From: an uncultured Chitinophaga sp.
GTDB lineage: Bacteria; Bacteroidota; Bacteroidia; Chitinophagales; Chitinophagaceae
Assembly: GCF_946479755.1 (NCBI RefSeq)
Contig: NZ_CAMLHC010000001.1
Coordinates: 496,001 to 560,000 of the forward strand
Reading direction: 5' to 3'
DNA: 64,000 nt
How positions within the stretch are numbered: position 1 is the stretch's first letter; every line of letters starts with the position of its first letter. The position numbers and the translations under genes are program-made. The notes beneath the pieces were generated by a model, which made no database searches, had not been told where the DNA came from, and saw only the letters and a program-made list of their open reading frames with translations. Shown here piece by piece: positions 1 to 9,804 of this stretch.

Positions 1-2
1 GT

Positions 3-338
3 ACAGCGCAGATAGTACTGCAGCCGGATGAACAGGCTGTCTTAAATAATAACGGTACGCTGCAGAAGCAGACGGTGGAAGCACGCCTTTTTACCGCCTG
101 GAAAGAAGGGGACCTTTTCTTTGAAGACGCCCCGCTGCAGGAAATAACCGTCACCCTGGCACGCACCTACGACTATGAGTTTATATTCGACGATACCGAC
201 CTTGAAAGAATGAGCTTTACGATAGACATACGCCGCCCTGCGGTTTTACAGGATGTACTCAACCAGATCACCAAAAGTTTGCAAACGGTCCGTTTTGAAG
301 TAGATGGCCGTACTGTACATGTGAAGAAACAACAATAG
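3..338 (+). CDS. FecR family anti-sigma factor, C-terminal part (5' end outside window)
   Basis: The reading frame is open from the first bases of the window, so this is the tail of a gene that begins upstream; a GTG at 75 is internal, not the start. The visible part begins with the FecR-typical stretch 'LQPDEQAVLNNNG' and ends with the C-terminal domain of FecR proteins (DUF4974/STN-like: 'LQEITVTLARTYDYEFIFDD' and 'VLNQITKSL'). FecR proteins are inner-membrane anti-sigma factors that pass a signal from a TonB-dependent outer-membrane transporter to an ECF sigma factor. The SusC gene just downstream carries the matching N-terminal STN signalling domain, so the pair probably forms a cell-surface signalling unit. 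The ECF sigma factor would be upstream of the window. Confidence 0.88.
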   Translation, partial: TAQIVLQPDEQAVLNNNGTLQKQTVEARLFTAWKEGDLFFEDAPLQEITVTLARTYDYEFIFDDTDLERMSFTIDIRRPAVLQDVLNQITKSLQTVRFEVDGRTVHVKKQQ

Positions 339-382
339 ACAATTAAACTGCCGTCATACCGGCGATTGACAACGGGTATTTC

Positions 383-399
383 AGCGACCAGCGGTCGCT
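383..399 (+). other. Small perfect hairpin between fecR and susC
   Basis: Bases 383-389 pair perfectly with 393-399 (AGCGACC / GGTCGCT) around a 3-base loop. There is no T run behind it, so it is not a standard terminator. It may stabilise or partly insulate the downstream susC message, as is usual between regulator and transporter genes. Role inferred only. Confidence 0.4.
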
Positions 400-425
400 C
401 CCCTAAACTTTAATATCAGACCAAC

Positions 426-3400
426 ATGAAAAAATTGCAGGGTTTGCCCTTCCTGCGAGGGGCCTTACTACGCTATGTCCGGAAGGTAGGTGTTTTGCTG
501 TCATTTTTCCTGCTGATGGCTGCCCTCGCCGCCACCGCCCAGCAAGACGATGCAGCCCGGGGGCTCCTGGCCCGCAAAGTGTCCTACAAGGCCACCAACG
601 CGCCCCTGAGCAAAGTGCTGAAAGACCTCCGGAAACAGATGGACTTGCGGTTTACCTACAACAGTGAACTGATCGGCCGGCAACCGGCGGTAACCGTCAA
701 AGTGGAACAGACTACGCTGGAAGCACTCCTGAAGCAGCTGCTGAAAAACACTAATCTGCGCTTCAGCGTGGAGATGGGCGCTATCATGATCTATGAAGAA
801 AAATCCCAGACGACGGCCGTTCCGTCGCACGGCGATAAAGTGACCGGCGTAGTGGTCCGTGGCCAGATCACGGACCCCGCCGGGCAGCCGCTCAGCGGCG
901 TAAGCGTGAAAGGGCTTGAATCTAAAGAGATGACGGTGACCCGGCCGGATGGGCTGTTCTTTCTTATTGCAAAACCCAATGAACAGATCAGCATGACGCT
1001 GCTGGGCATGAAGCCGCTGGTATACCGTGCCGACCCCGACAAAACAGACATCATGCGTTTTAAAATGGACACCATTGCCCGGGACATCCAGGAAGTGGTG
1101 GTCAACGGCTACCAGAAAATCGATCCCCGTTTATCTACCGGTTCATACTTTAAGCTGAAAGCGGCGGATATCATCGAGCCGGGCCAGCCCTCAGTGGACA
1201 GGATGTTACAGGGTAAAGTGCCCGGGATGATGATCGTCAATAATTCCGGTGGTGTGAACGCCAAACCCAATATACGCATCCGTGGTACTTCCACGCTGGT
1301 CGGCAATACCCAGCCGCTGTGGGTGATAGACGGTATGATACGTCCCGACCCGGTGAATATCTCCAATGCCCTGCTGAATAACCTCGTGTCTGAAGGCAGT
1401 GCCTCCAATTTTGAACTGATGGGCAACGCCATCGGCGGCCTTAATCCCTATGATATTGAAAGCATCACCGTACTGAAAGATGCCGCTGCCACCGCTATCT
1501 ATGGTACCCGTGCGGCTAACGGCGTGATCGTGGTAACGACCAAGAGAGGCAAGGAAGGACCGATGCAGGTAAACTACAATGCGAACGTTTCCTTTCAGGC
1601 GCGTCCTTCCTATCGTAACCTGATGCTCATGAATTCCCAGGAGCGGGTCACCTTTTCCAAACAAATGCAGGAAGATCACGTGCTGTATAATGACTATTAT
1701 GCCGGTATGGAAGAGGAACTGACCTACGAAGGGCTGCTCCGCGCCCTGTATGCAAGACATATCACCGAAGCCGAATTCAAAGAGAGAGTGGCGACGATCG
1801 AAACCCGCAATACCGACTGGTTTAAACTGCTGTTCCGCAACCAGATGAGCATGCAACACTCCCTGAGCCTGAGCGGCGGTACGGCCAAAACAGTATATTA
1901 TGCGTCCGCATCTTATGCCGCCAACAACAGCTCTGCTAAAGAAGATGGCAATAAAGTATATGCGGCCAGCTTCAACCTGCGCTCACAGGTGACCAAACGG
2001 CTCTCGCTGGATGTCTCCCTGCAAAGCAACTACCGCAGTGCCAAAACGTATTTCCAGGGCGTCAGCCCGTTGACTTACGCGCTACAGACCAGCCGTGTGT
2101 TCAGCCCTGACGACTATTATCCATTACGGGCGCCCAGCACTTCAGGTCCCACTTCTCCGCTGAAATATTATGCACCGCCCATCACGATGAACATTCTCAA
2201 TGAGATTGCTCATACCGAAAATACTTCTACGCAATCGTCCACGAGCCTGAACCTGAACCTGGACTACAAAATCGCCAGGGGGCTGGTGTTCCGGAATTCC
2301 TCCAGCATCATTACGGACGCCATGGATGGTTTTGCCGCGGCAGATGAGCAGTCTTACTATATCTCCAATATACGGGGATGGCCCTACGGCACGATACCGG
2401 AACCCAAGGCCGTAACTTCGAGCGTTCTCCCTTACGGCGGTATGGCCTATATACAAAATCAACAAGCCCTGAGCTGGGGACTGAGAAACAGCCTGGATTA
2501 TTCCAGGGGTTTTTTTGAGGAGCGCGACCAGTTCAATGTGAGCCTTGGTAATGAGATCCGCAGCTCAAAGACGAATGCAAACGTTGCGGTGGAGCCGGGA
2601 TATTTCCCCGACCGCGGAAAAGCGTTTGCCCCGGCAGACCGCAGCCGTAAAGATCTGTCCTCGCAGGTGATCAACAGCACCCTGGACAATACCGTGTCTT
2701 ACTATGGCACCGTGGCCTACAGCCTGATGAACCGCTACATCTTCAGCGGTACCATCAGATCTGACGGCTCCAACCGGTTCGGTCAGTTTTCCAATGCCAA
2801 ATTTTTACCTAACTACAGCCTCTCCGGCCGCTGGAACGCCGCCATGGAAAGCTGGTTCCCCGCTACCACGCTGCTGACCGACTGGCAGGTGCGCGCCTCC
2901 TACGGCACACAGGGAAATGTGGTGACAGCGGTAAGCCCTAACCTGATCGCCACCTACGGTAGCCCCGACAGACCGGACCAGTTTGGCCAGCCGTCACTGA
3001 GAATTAAATCCATGCCTTACCCGGATTTACGATGGGAAAAAACCTATCAATGGAATATCGGTACCAACTTCGCCTTGTTCGATAACCGTTTTCGCGTGAG
3101 CGTGGATTATTTTTCCAAAAAAACCGTCGATGTGCTCGACAATATCAATATTCCCTACGAATACGGCATGAATACCATGTACCGCAATGGCAGTACATTG
3201 TATAACTCCGGATGGGATGCCTCCGTGGATGTCAGCGCTATCCGCCGGAAAAATACACAGCTTTCCTTTACACTGTCAACCGGTAAAGTAAAAAACCGCG
3301 TTGCTGACAGGGTTTTCCAGGAAGACTTCTTTTTGCTGCTGAACGGCGGTGCACGCATCGCGGGAAAACCTATCAGCAGCTTTTATTCTTACCAGTACAC

Positions 3401-4076
3401 AGGACTGGATCCGGTAAGGGGTATCCCCACGTTCGGTAAACTGAATGGCAAACCATCCAACAATCCGGACGATCTGCTGGTATACTCCGGGCAACTTTTA
3501 CCGGTCATTACCGGCTCTATCCAGCCCGTGTTCCGGTATAAGTCATTCTCCGTTTCCGCCATGTTTTATGTGAGCCTTGGCAGCAGTAAACGGTTGAATG
3601 ATCCTTTCCGCTCATCCCATCTGACAAGTAACGGCGTACCGTCCCCCAATGCCAATGTCCCCCGGGATTACCTTACCCGCTGGCGTAAACCCGGCGATGA
3701 AAAATACACCGACTTCCCCGTGTTGAGAGACCTGGGCATAGACGACCGTCTGCGTATACCATACCTCTATGCGAAGTCTGTGGGTATCGATCAGCAGCTG
3801 ATTACAGACCCTTATACTGCTTATAAATTATCTGACCTGAGGACTGTCCGTAATGACTACTTACGGTGTAATGCCATCCGGCTGGGTTATGGCATACCTT
3901 TCAATAAACTGGCCGGGACCGGACTTAAAAACCTGACCGTTAATGCCAGTGTCAACAACGTATTTACCATTGCCAACCGCCGGCTGGAAGGGCAGGACCC
4001 TGAGATTGAAGGGGCCGGGACCAGCGCTTTGCCACTCAGCAGGCAATATTCCCTGAGTGTAAATGCATCATTCTAA
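426..4076 (+). CDS. SusC/RagA-type TonB-dependent outer-membrane transporter with STN signalling domain
   Basis: The 1216-aa product has a hydrophobic signal segment ending near residue 39 ('AALAATAQQ'). An STN (secretin/TonB N-terminal) domain follows at about 50-120, with 'APLSKVLKDLRKQ'. Next is a carboxypeptidase-regulatory-like beta-sandwich at about 145-225 ('RGQITDPAGQPLSGVSVKG'). The plug carries the SusC hallmark 'PNIRIRGTST' and 'ATAIYGTRAANGVIVVTTK', followed by a long beta-barrel. It would move an oligomeric substrate across the outer membrane using TonB energy, capped by the SusD lipoprotein encoded next (22-base gap). The STN domain fits control by the FecR-type anti-sigma factor encoded upstream. 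The substrate cannot be read from the sequence; no glycoside hydrolase lies nearby, and the protease neighbours hint at peptides or proteins. Confidence 0.95.
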   Translation: MKKLQGLPFLRGALLRYVRKVGVLLSFFLLMAALAATAQQDDAARGLLARKVSYKATNAPLSKVLKDLRKQMDLRFTYNSELIGRQPAVTVKVEQTTLEALLKQLLKNTNLRFSVEMGAIMIYEEKSQTTAVPSHGDKVTGVVVRGQITDPAGQPLSGVSVKGLESKEMTVTRPDGLFFLIAKPNEQISMTLLGMKPLVYRADPDKTDIMRFKMDTIARDIQEVVVNGYQKIDPRLSTGSYFKLKAADIIEPGQPSVDRMLQGKVPGMMIVNNSGGVNAKPNIRIRGTSTLVGNTQPLWVIDGMIRPDPVNISNALLNNLVSEGSASNFELMGNAIGGLNPYDIESITVLKDAAATAIYGTRAANGVIVVTTKRGKEGPMQVNYNANVSFQARPSYRNLMLMNSQERVTFSKQMQEDHVLYNDYYAGMEEELTYEGLLRALYARHITEAEFKERVATIETRNTDWFKLLFRNQMSMQHSLSLSGGTAKTVYYASASYAANNSSAKEDGNKVYAASFNLRSQVTKRLSLDVSLQSNYRSAKTYFQGVSPLTYALQTSRVFSPDDYYPLRAPSTSGPTSPLKYYAPPITMNILNEIAHTENTSTQSSTSLNLNLDYKIARGLVFRNSSSIITDAMDGFAAADEQSYYISNIRGWPYGTIPEPKAVTSSVLPYGGMAYIQNQQALSWGLRNSLDYSRGFFEERDQFNVSLGNEIRSSKTNANVAVEPGYFPDRGKAFAPADRSRKDLSSQVINSTLDNTVSYYGTVAYSLMNRYIFSGTIRSDGSNRFGQFSNAKFLPNYSLSGRWNAAMESWFPATTLLTDWQVRASYGTQGNVVTAVSPNLIATYGSPDRPDQFGQPSLRIKSMPYPDLRWEKTYQWNIGTNFALFDNRFRVSVDYFSKKTVDVLDNINIPYEYGMNTMYRNGSTLYNSGWDASVDVSAIRRKNTQLSFTLSTGKVKNRVADRVFQEDFFLLLNGGARIAGKPISSFYSYQYTGLDPVRGIPTFGKLNGKPSNNPDDLLVYSGQLLPVITGSIQPVFRYKSFSVSAMFYVSLGSSKRLNDPFRSSHLTSNGVPSPNANVPRDYLTRWRKPGDEKYTDFPVLRDLGIDDRLRIPYLYAKSVGIDQQLITDPYTAYKLSDLRTVRNDYLRCNAIRLGYGIPFNKLAGTGLKNLTVNASVNNVFTIANRRLEGQDPEIEGAGTSALPLSRQYSLSVNASF

Positions 4077-4098
4077 TCCAAACATTTAACAGAGCGAG

Positions 4099-5583
4099 AT
4101 GAAAAAAGTACTGATCATCATGATAGTGGCGCTGGGTATGACCTCCTGCAAAAAATTTCTGCAGGAATACTCACAAACAGATATCACGCCCAAGACCGCC
4201 CGTGATTACGGAAACCTGTTGTGGACGGAGGGATACCCCGGAAGAACGATATTCCTGCAACCGTGGATGGCTTACCTCGACGACGATGTGGAATGTTATA
4301 CCGGCCCGGTGAGGCAGGAACCGTTGCCCAATGTGGCTGCCGGGATCTTCCAGTGGCAAACAGATTTTGAACGCCGGCTGTCAGGTGAAGGATATGCCTA
4401 CAAAACCAATACCTGGGGTGTTTATTATCGCCTGTTGTTGGGCGTGAATCTGGCACTGAACGGGCTGGGGACGGCTTCCGGAACGCAGGAAGAAAAAGAG
4501 CTGCTGAAAGGACAGGCCTATGCGCTGCGAGCCTTTTACCATTTTATGCTGGTAAATATCTACGCAAAGCCTTATAATGATTCCACTACCACACCCGACA
4601 AGAGCCCCGGCGTACCCATCCGCACTACCGGCGACCTGGCAGACGCGTTCCTCGCACGCCATACCGTGAAGGAAGTCTATGCGCAGATCACGAACGATAT
4701 AGACAGTGCTGTGCTGCTGCTGGATAAATATAAAAAGAGCGTTGAGCTGTATCGCATATCCGCTCCCGCCGCTCATTTGCTGGCAAGCAGGATATATCTC
4801 TACATGGAAAACTGGGATAAATGTATTCAACATGCAGATGCGGTGCTGAAAGAACGTTCCGGCCTCATGAACTTTAATACATGGGGGTACGCAGATCCGG
4901 ACAACAGGCCGCTGACAGGCATTAATAACGAGGAAACCCTCTTCGCCTACGGAGAGCCGGATGAGCAGATAAACCTGCCTTTCACCATCAACTATGAAGT
5001 CTCCCGTAACCTGTTCAACACTTTTGAAGAGAATGACCTGCGCAGGGAAATAAGCCTGATCGTGCTGCCACCGGAAATGAAACAGTTTGTTCCCATTGAA
5101 CTGGGACAAATGAAAACATCCGGCGCTTACAAAACAGGGAACGCTACGCTAACCAACGGATGGCGCGTATCTGAAGCTTACCTCAACAGGGCTGAAGCTT
5201 ATATACAGCGTTATAAAACCCGTGGAGATGCCGGCGCCGCCACCCAGGCATTAAGAAGCCTTAATACGCTCCGGTCTTACCGCATCAATGCCGCTTCCTT
5301 TAAAGCATGGGAGGTGAAACCCGCTGCCGAAATGCTGCAGATGTGCCGGGAAGAACGCCGCAGAGAACTTTTCCGGGAGGAACTGCACCGCTGGTTCGAT
5401 CTCAGAAGATACGGCATGCCCGCTATTGAGCATATCTACAGACCTAGTGTGACGACGACGCAAGTTTTCCGGCTGGAGGCCCGCGATCCGATGTACGTGA
5501 TGCCTATTCCGGATGATGTGTTGAACCGTAATCCGGCGCTGCTGCAAAATCCGGTGTATCCTGGCGAACGCAAGCCGCTATAA
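4099..5583 (+). CDS. SusD/RagB-type nutrient-binding outer-membrane lipoprotein
   Basis: The 494-aa product starts with a lipoprotein signal peptide with the cleavage Cys at residue 17 ('LGMTSCKK'). It shows the SusD/RagB fold: helical TPR-like repeats with 'LKGQAYALRAFYHFMLVNI', then the C-terminal signature 'CREERRRELFREELHRWFDLRRYG'. SusD proteins sit on the cell surface as a lid over SusC and bind the imported ligand. The gene follows susC by 22 bases and is surely in the same operon. Its length is normal for the family. Confidence 0.95.
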   Translation: MKKVLIIMIVALGMTSCKKFLQEYSQTDITPKTARDYGNLLWTEGYPGRTIFLQPWMAYLDDDVECYTGPVRQEPLPNVAAGIFQWQTDFERRLSGEGYAYKTNTWGVYYRLLLGVNLALNGLGTASGTQEEKELLKGQAYALRAFYHFMLVNIYAKPYNDSTTTPDKSPGVPIRTTGDLADAFLARHTVKEVYAQITNDIDSAVLLLDKYKKSVELYRISAPAAHLLASRIYLYMENWDKCIQHADAVLKERSGLMNFNTWGYADPDNRPLTGINNEETLFAYGEPDEQINLPFTINYEVSRNLFNTFEENDLRREISLIVLPPEMKQFVPIELGQMKTSGAYKTGNATLTNGWRVSEAYLNRAEAYIQRYKTRGDAGAATQALRSLNTLRSYRINAASFKAWEVKPAAEMLQMCREERRRELFREELHRWFDLRRYGMPAIEHIYRPSVTTTQVFRLEARDPMYVMPIPDDVLNRNPALLQNPVYPGERKPL

Positions 5584-5611
5584 CATTTCCTAACGTTTAA
5601 TGTGACTACCG

Positions 5612-6436
5612 ATGAGAAGATATTTCGTGCTCCTGGCTTCGCTCCTGATAGTATTTACGGCCTGCCGTAAAGAAGCCATCCTGACGCCGTCTGTCGATGT
5701 GCCCAGCTATACGCTGCCACAAGGCAACCACAGTTATGACGATTCGATCGTCCAGTTCTACCAGAAATACAACTGTTACATTTTGTACCGGTTTACCCAT
5801 ACCGATTTCGCCTATAACTATACAAGTATGCGGGAGGATAGCGCCTTTAACGCCAACCCTGCCTATATTGGCTATACCCTCCGTTTCTTTTATGATCAGT
5901 TAATATCACGGTACCCGGAATCTTTCCTGAAGAAAACGCTTCCTTTTAAAGTGTTGCTGGCTTCCTATATCGGTACCGGCGCCAGGCGCGATGCTGCGGG
6001 TTTTGCCAGCACCCTCAGCACGCTGACGATCGGGTGGGCAGACAGTACCCTGCTCCATAAAACCCCTGAGGAGACGAAACAGATGAGGGGCCTCCTGAAC
6101 CGGTTTTATATGGAGCGGGCCTACCGGGTTAAAAGCGTGGATATACCGCAGGCTTTCATAGAGCTGGCGCCTTACGACTACCTGGCAATCCAGCCTGGCA
6201 ACAAATACGCCAACGGAGTCATCGGCAATACGAACTCATCGATCCTGAACGTGGTGGTAGACTTCCTGGATTACGTTGAAGCGATCACCTCCCACAGCAA
6301 GGCCGAACTGGAAGCAACGGTGCTAAGTCCAACGGTGGATACCAAAGGACTGATCAGAAAAAAGTATGAAATCGTCACCAACTACTTTGCCAACAACTTT
6401 GCTACAGACCTGCAGGCTGTCGGTGAAAAACCCTGA
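5612..6436 (+). CDS. Lipoprotein of SusCD operons, resembling the Mx1 metallopeptidase family but lacking HExxH
   Basis: The 274-aa product has a lipoprotein signal peptide with Cys at residue 18 ('VFTACRKEA'). Its overall plan (short N-terminal tail, 'YQKYNCYILYRF', a tyrosine-rich middle, and a C-terminal 'KYEIVTNYFANNF' helix) recalls the putative zinc-binding metallopeptidases (Peptidase_Mx1-like) often placed after susD in Bacteroidota. No HExxH zinc motif can be found; the region where it would be expected reads 'VVDFLDYVEAITSH'. It may therefore be a non-catalytic surface substrate-binding relative. The family assignment is from memory of the pattern and is moderate at best; the lipoprotein call and operon membership are firm. 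Confidence 0.6.
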   Translation: MRRYFVLLASLLIVFTACRKEAILTPSVDVPSYTLPQGNHSYDDSIVQFYQKYNCYILYRFTHTDFAYNYTSMREDSAFNANPAYIGYTLRFFYDQLISRYPESFLKKTLPFKVLLASYIGTGARRDAAGFASTLSTLTIGWADSTLLHKTPEETKQMRGLLNRFYMERAYRVKSVDIPQAFIELAPYDYLAIQPGNKYANGVIGNTNSSILNVVVDFLDYVEAITSHSKAELEATVLSPTVDTKGLIRKKYEIVTNYFANNFATDLQAVGEKP

Positions 6437-6455
6437 TAGCAATACCCATTAATCG

Positions 6456-8573
6456 ATGTACATGAAACAACTACTTCGCAAAAATAATCCCTGGCTGCTG
6501 ATGGCCTGCGCCCTGTCCGCCGGTTATACCGCCAGCGCCCAGGCGCCCGCTGACACCACCGCCTGGCCCGCCTACCGTAAAGACGTGGTTACCTCCGTCT
6601 TCAACAAAATCAATAAAAGCCATTTCGAACCCAGAAAGCTGGATGATGCTTATGCTGCCGGCGTATGGAAAAGATATATGGCCTCGCTGGACCCTCACCG
6701 TAATATTTTCCTGCAGGAAGATATCAAACGCCTGTCGACCTTCCAGTCCACCATCGACGACGAAATAAAGACTGCCGGCACCGGCTTTTTCGATGCCGCT
6801 TTCGCCATCTATACCCAACGGGTACACGACCTGGAAACGTTGTGCGCACAGACACTGGCCAAACCATTCGACTTTAAAGCAAAAGAAACGGTGCTGGCTG
6901 AACGAAAAAATGCACCTTATCCGGCCAGCAAAGCAGAACAGGCTGACATCTGGCGGAAACTACTCAAATACCACACGCTCCGGAATTACATGGAGATGCA
7001 GGATTCGTCCGCCACAACGGCGCTCAGCTCTGCACTGGAAGCCAAAGCCCGCGAAAAAGTGGGAAAATGGTATGCCGACTATTTCCGGCAGAATACCCGA
7101 CAAACGGCAGTGAACGAGAAATTCTTCCAGTACATGGCAGACGCTGTGATGGAAGTCGACCCGCATACCGCATATACCGCCCCGCAGGCGCTGACGCTCA
7201 ACGATATGCTCAATAAGCGCTACTACGGCCTCGGCATAGAGCTGGGCGTAAAAGAAGCTGATTTCTTCGTAAAACGCTTGTTGCCCGGCGGTTCCGCCTA
7301 CCGCGCCGGCACCGTAAAAGAAAATGACCTGATCCTCGCTATCTCCGATCAACAGGGGCAGATGAAGGAAGTGGCCGGCATTCCGCCTACGGAAGTCGCC
7401 GCCATGATCCGCGGCGAAAAAGGCACGCCGGTAAAACTCCAGCTGCAACAGCCCGGCGATAAACCCCGCCAGGTAACGGTCAACCGGGAAGAAATCATCG
7501 ACACGGAAAACCGCGCCAAAAGCGCCGTGATTGAACATAACGGTAAACGCTTCGGCTATATCTATCTGCCGATATTTTATACGGATGACAGTCCCACCAA
7601 AGTGAACGGCGCCTGTAATGACGTGGCCCGTGCGGTGGAGCAACTGAAACAGGAAGAAGTGGATGGTATGGTGATGGACCTGCGTGGCAACGGTGGCGGC
7701 GCCCTCGATGAAGTGGTGAGAATGGGCTACTGCTTCGTGCCGGAAGGCCCTATGAGCTGGCTCCGGGGCAAAGATAAAGTGGACCGCTACAATTCACCGG
7801 CGGCAACACCAATGTATGACGGCCCGCTGACCGTGCTGGTGGACGAAGGCAGCGCCTCTGCATCAGAAATATTCGCAGCTGCCATGCAGGACCGCAAACG
7901 CGCCCTGGTCATCGGTACCAGCTCCACCTTCGGAAAAGGTACCGCGCAGATGAACGTCAACCTCGGTAAAATGGGCGATCCCGATAAAGGCACCAAAGAC
8001 ATCAGCTACGGCAGCATGCGCCTCACAGTACAGAAGTTTTACCGCGTGACCGGCGAATCCACCCAGCTCAAAGGCGTAGTGCCGGATATTGTGCTGCAGG
8101 ACAGGATGAACCGGGAGTCCATTATGGAAAAAGACTATTCTTCCGCATTGGTATGCGATACCATGAAACTGATGCCGTTTGAACGGGAGACGTTCACGTT
8201 CGACTATAACACGGTCGTGGAAAAAGCCCGTAAAAGGGTGGCGCAGGCATCGGCTTTTAATGCCATAGCCGCCAGTAATGTTCAATTGGAGAAACTAGCG
8301 GGACAGCCCGCGCCACTCGATCTGCAAGCTTTCCGCCAGCGGTATGCGCAGGCGTTGAAACTGGATAAAGATATCAAGGCAACGAAACAAAACACCGGAA
8401 CGGATACGCTGCGTGTAGTGGTGCCCGTTGACAGGTCCCTCCATCCGTCACTGCGCAAAACGGATAACAGTACCGCCACTACGGAGTTTCTGCAGAAAAC
8501 AGCAAAAGATATCTATCTCGCCGAAACGGTAAGGGTGCTGGAAGACATGGTCGATAATAAAATAACAAAATAA
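6456..8573 (+). CDS. prc: Carboxy-terminal processing (tail-specific) protease, S41 family, Prc type
   Basis: The 705-aa product has a signal peptide ('LLMACALSAGYTASAQA'), an N-terminal TSP-NTD-like helical region, a PDZ domain at about 255-345 ('GLGIELGVKEADFFVKRLLPGGSA'), an S41 protease core and a C-terminal DUF3340-like tail. The catalytic pair is readable: Ser468 in 'GSASASE' and Lys494 in 'TFGKGTAQ', 26 residues apart (25 in E. coli Prc as I recall). Prc cuts proteins from the C-terminus in the periplasm and acts on lipoproteins and cell-wall enzymes. Translation could start at 6456 or at the second ATG (6462), which gives a more standard signal peptide. It lies 19 bases after the preceding lipoprotein gene. 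Confidence 0.93.
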   Translation: MYMKQLLRKNNPWLLMACALSAGYTASAQAPADTTAWPAYRKDVVTSVFNKINKSHFEPRKLDDAYAAGVWKRYMASLDPHRNIFLQEDIKRLSTFQSTIDDEIKTAGTGFFDAAFAIYTQRVHDLETLCAQTLAKPFDFKAKETVLAERKNAPYPASKAEQADIWRKLLKYHTLRNYMEMQDSSATTALSSALEAKAREKVGKWYADYFRQNTRQTAVNEKFFQYMADAVMEVDPHTAYTAPQALTLNDMLNKRYYGLGIELGVKEADFFVKRLLPGGSAYRAGTVKENDLILAISDQQGQMKEVAGIPPTEVAAMIRGEKGTPVKLQLQQPGDKPRQVTVNREEIIDTENRAKSAVIEHNGKRFGYIYLPIFYTDDSPTKVNGACNDVARAVEQLKQEEVDGMVMDLRGNGGGALDEVVRMGYCFVPEGPMSWLRGKDKVDRYNSPAATPMYDGPLTVLVDEGSASASEIFAAAMQDRKRALVIGTSSTFGKGTAQMNVNLGKMGDPDKGTKDISYGSMRLTVQKFYRVTGESTQLKGVVPDIVLQDRMNRESIMEKDYSSALVCDTMKLMPFERETFTFDYNTVVEKARKRVAQASAFNAIAASNVQLEKLAGQPAPLDLQAFRQRYAQALKLDKDIKATKQNTGTDTLRVVVPVDRSLHPSLRKTDNSTATTEFLQKTAKDIYLAETVRVLEDMVDNKITK

Positions 8574-8591
8574 TAAAACAAGAAAATTGTT

Positions 8592-8629
8592 ATCAGGCTT
8601 CACCCTTTCCGCCATTCAGGGTGCCTGAT
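8592..8629 (+). other. Interrupted hairpin between the protease and thioredoxin genes
   Basis: Bases 8592-8597 (ATCAGG) pair with 8624-8629 (CCTGAT), and 8601-8605 (CACCC) pair with 8619-8623 (GGGTG), with a 3-base bulge on the 5' side. No T run follows. It is likely an mRNA stability or processing element that separates two parts of the operon, not a full terminator. Function inferred. Confidence 0.4.
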
Positions 8630-8646
8630 ATATAAACGAATCCATT

Positions 8647-9795
8647 ATGAAAAAAATATTCTTTTCCTTACTGCTGGGAGCCGGTGCTTACAGCGCCTCT
8701 GCACAGGAGGTGGTGATCACCGCCAAAATAGATAAAATGCCCAACGATACGCTCATAACGCTGGTAGAACCTTACACGGGCGAATGGGATACGACAAGGG
8801 TGGTCAATCACAGCTTCACGCTGAAGTCTTCCATGAAGAAAGGAGGAAGCATCTATATCCTGCTGATTGGTAACCAGGGTGAGAAATGCGGTACCATCCT
8901 CTATCTTGAAGAGGGAAAGGTCCATATCACGGGCAAAGGTCCCTATTTCGAGAATGCGACCTACAAAGGGGATACCTGGGTAAAAGAGTGGCAGGAAATG
9001 ATGGCGCTCACCTCCCCGGATAGGAAAGAAGTGAAACAACAAGCAGAGTTGTCGGAGAAGATCAGCAAAGCCATGAAGGTAGGCGATGAGGAAGCCGCTG
9101 ACAAATATGGCAAGGAACATGCAGCCATCACCGCGAAGGTGCAGAAATCCTATCGTGACTGGATCGCCGGCCATCCTAACTCCGGTGTTTCCGCTTATGC
9201 ATTGACCGTTTTTTTTAACGGAACGAAAGAGTATGATGAGGTGGCTGCGTTGCTGGGCGAACATGCCAACGCTACCCGTATTATGCAACGCCGCCTGCAT
9301 CCCGGAAAAATAGATCAGGCGCCTGTTGGCTTTAAATTTGGTGAACCGGGAGAAGTGCAGGGCACACTGGGAAAAGTTAAAGTAGGTGATATGGCTCCGG
9401 CGTTCAGTATCCCCGACGCAAACGGCAAAATGGTGTCCCTGGCGGACTTCAAAGGACGTTATGTGTTCCTGGATTTCTGGGCCAGCTGGTGCGGTCCCTG
9501 CAAACCGCAGATCCCTTATCTGAAAGCAGCCAACGATAAATTCAAAGACAAGAATTTTTCCATGATCGCTGTTTCCCTGGACTCCAAAAAAGAGGCATGG
9601 GTAAATGCTGTCGGAAAGCATGGCATCAACTGGACGAACGTCAGCAGCCTGAAAGGATGGAGCGATGAAACCATTGCCGCTTACGGCGCCAACTACATTC
9701 CCTTCAATGTGCTGATCGGACCGGATGGCAAGATCATTAGCATGGGCCTGTATGGAGAAGACGTAGAGAAAAAACTGGCTGAAGTCATTAAATAA
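8647..9795 (+). CDS. TlpA-like thioredoxin-fold protein with N-terminal DUF4369-like domain
   Basis: The 382-aa product has a signal peptide ('LLLGAGAYSASAQ'), a beta-rich DUF4369-like domain over about residues 20-110, a charged helical linker, and a C-terminal AhpC/TSA-TlpA thioredoxin domain. The redox motif is WASWCGPCK, with Cys282 and Cys285. Such proteins reduce or shuffle disulfides in the periplasm and are very common, often in tandem, in Bacteroidota. It is followed 9 bases later by a second, shorter protein of the same plan, so the two probably share an operon. The substrate is unknown. Confidence 0.92.
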   Translation: MKKIFFSLLLGAGAYSASAQEVVITAKIDKMPNDTLITLVEPYTGEWDTTRVVNHSFTLKSSMKKGGSIYILLIGNQGEKCGTILYLEEGKVHITGKGPYFENATYKGDTWVKEWQEMMALTSPDRKEVKQQAELSEKISKAMKVGDEEAADKYGKEHAAITAKVQKSYRDWIAGHPNSGVSAYALTVFFNGTKEYDEVAALLGEHANATRIMQRRLHPGKIDQAPVGFKFGEPGEVQGTLGKVKVGDMAPAFSIPDANGKMVSLADFKGRYVFLDFWASWCGPCKPQIPYLKAANDKFKDKNFSMIAVSLDSKKEAWVNAVGKHGINWTNVSSLKGWSDETIAAYGANYIPFNVLIGPDGKIISMGLYGEDVEKKLAEVIK

Positions 9796-9804
9796 CTATA
9801 TCCT

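Noticed and set aside
8668..9621. Long open frame of 317 codons on the - strand, antisense to the first thioredoxin-like gene
   Set aside because: It lies fully inside a well-supported gene, has no recognisable domain and no promoter context. Many such antisense frames occur across the window because of its codon usage.
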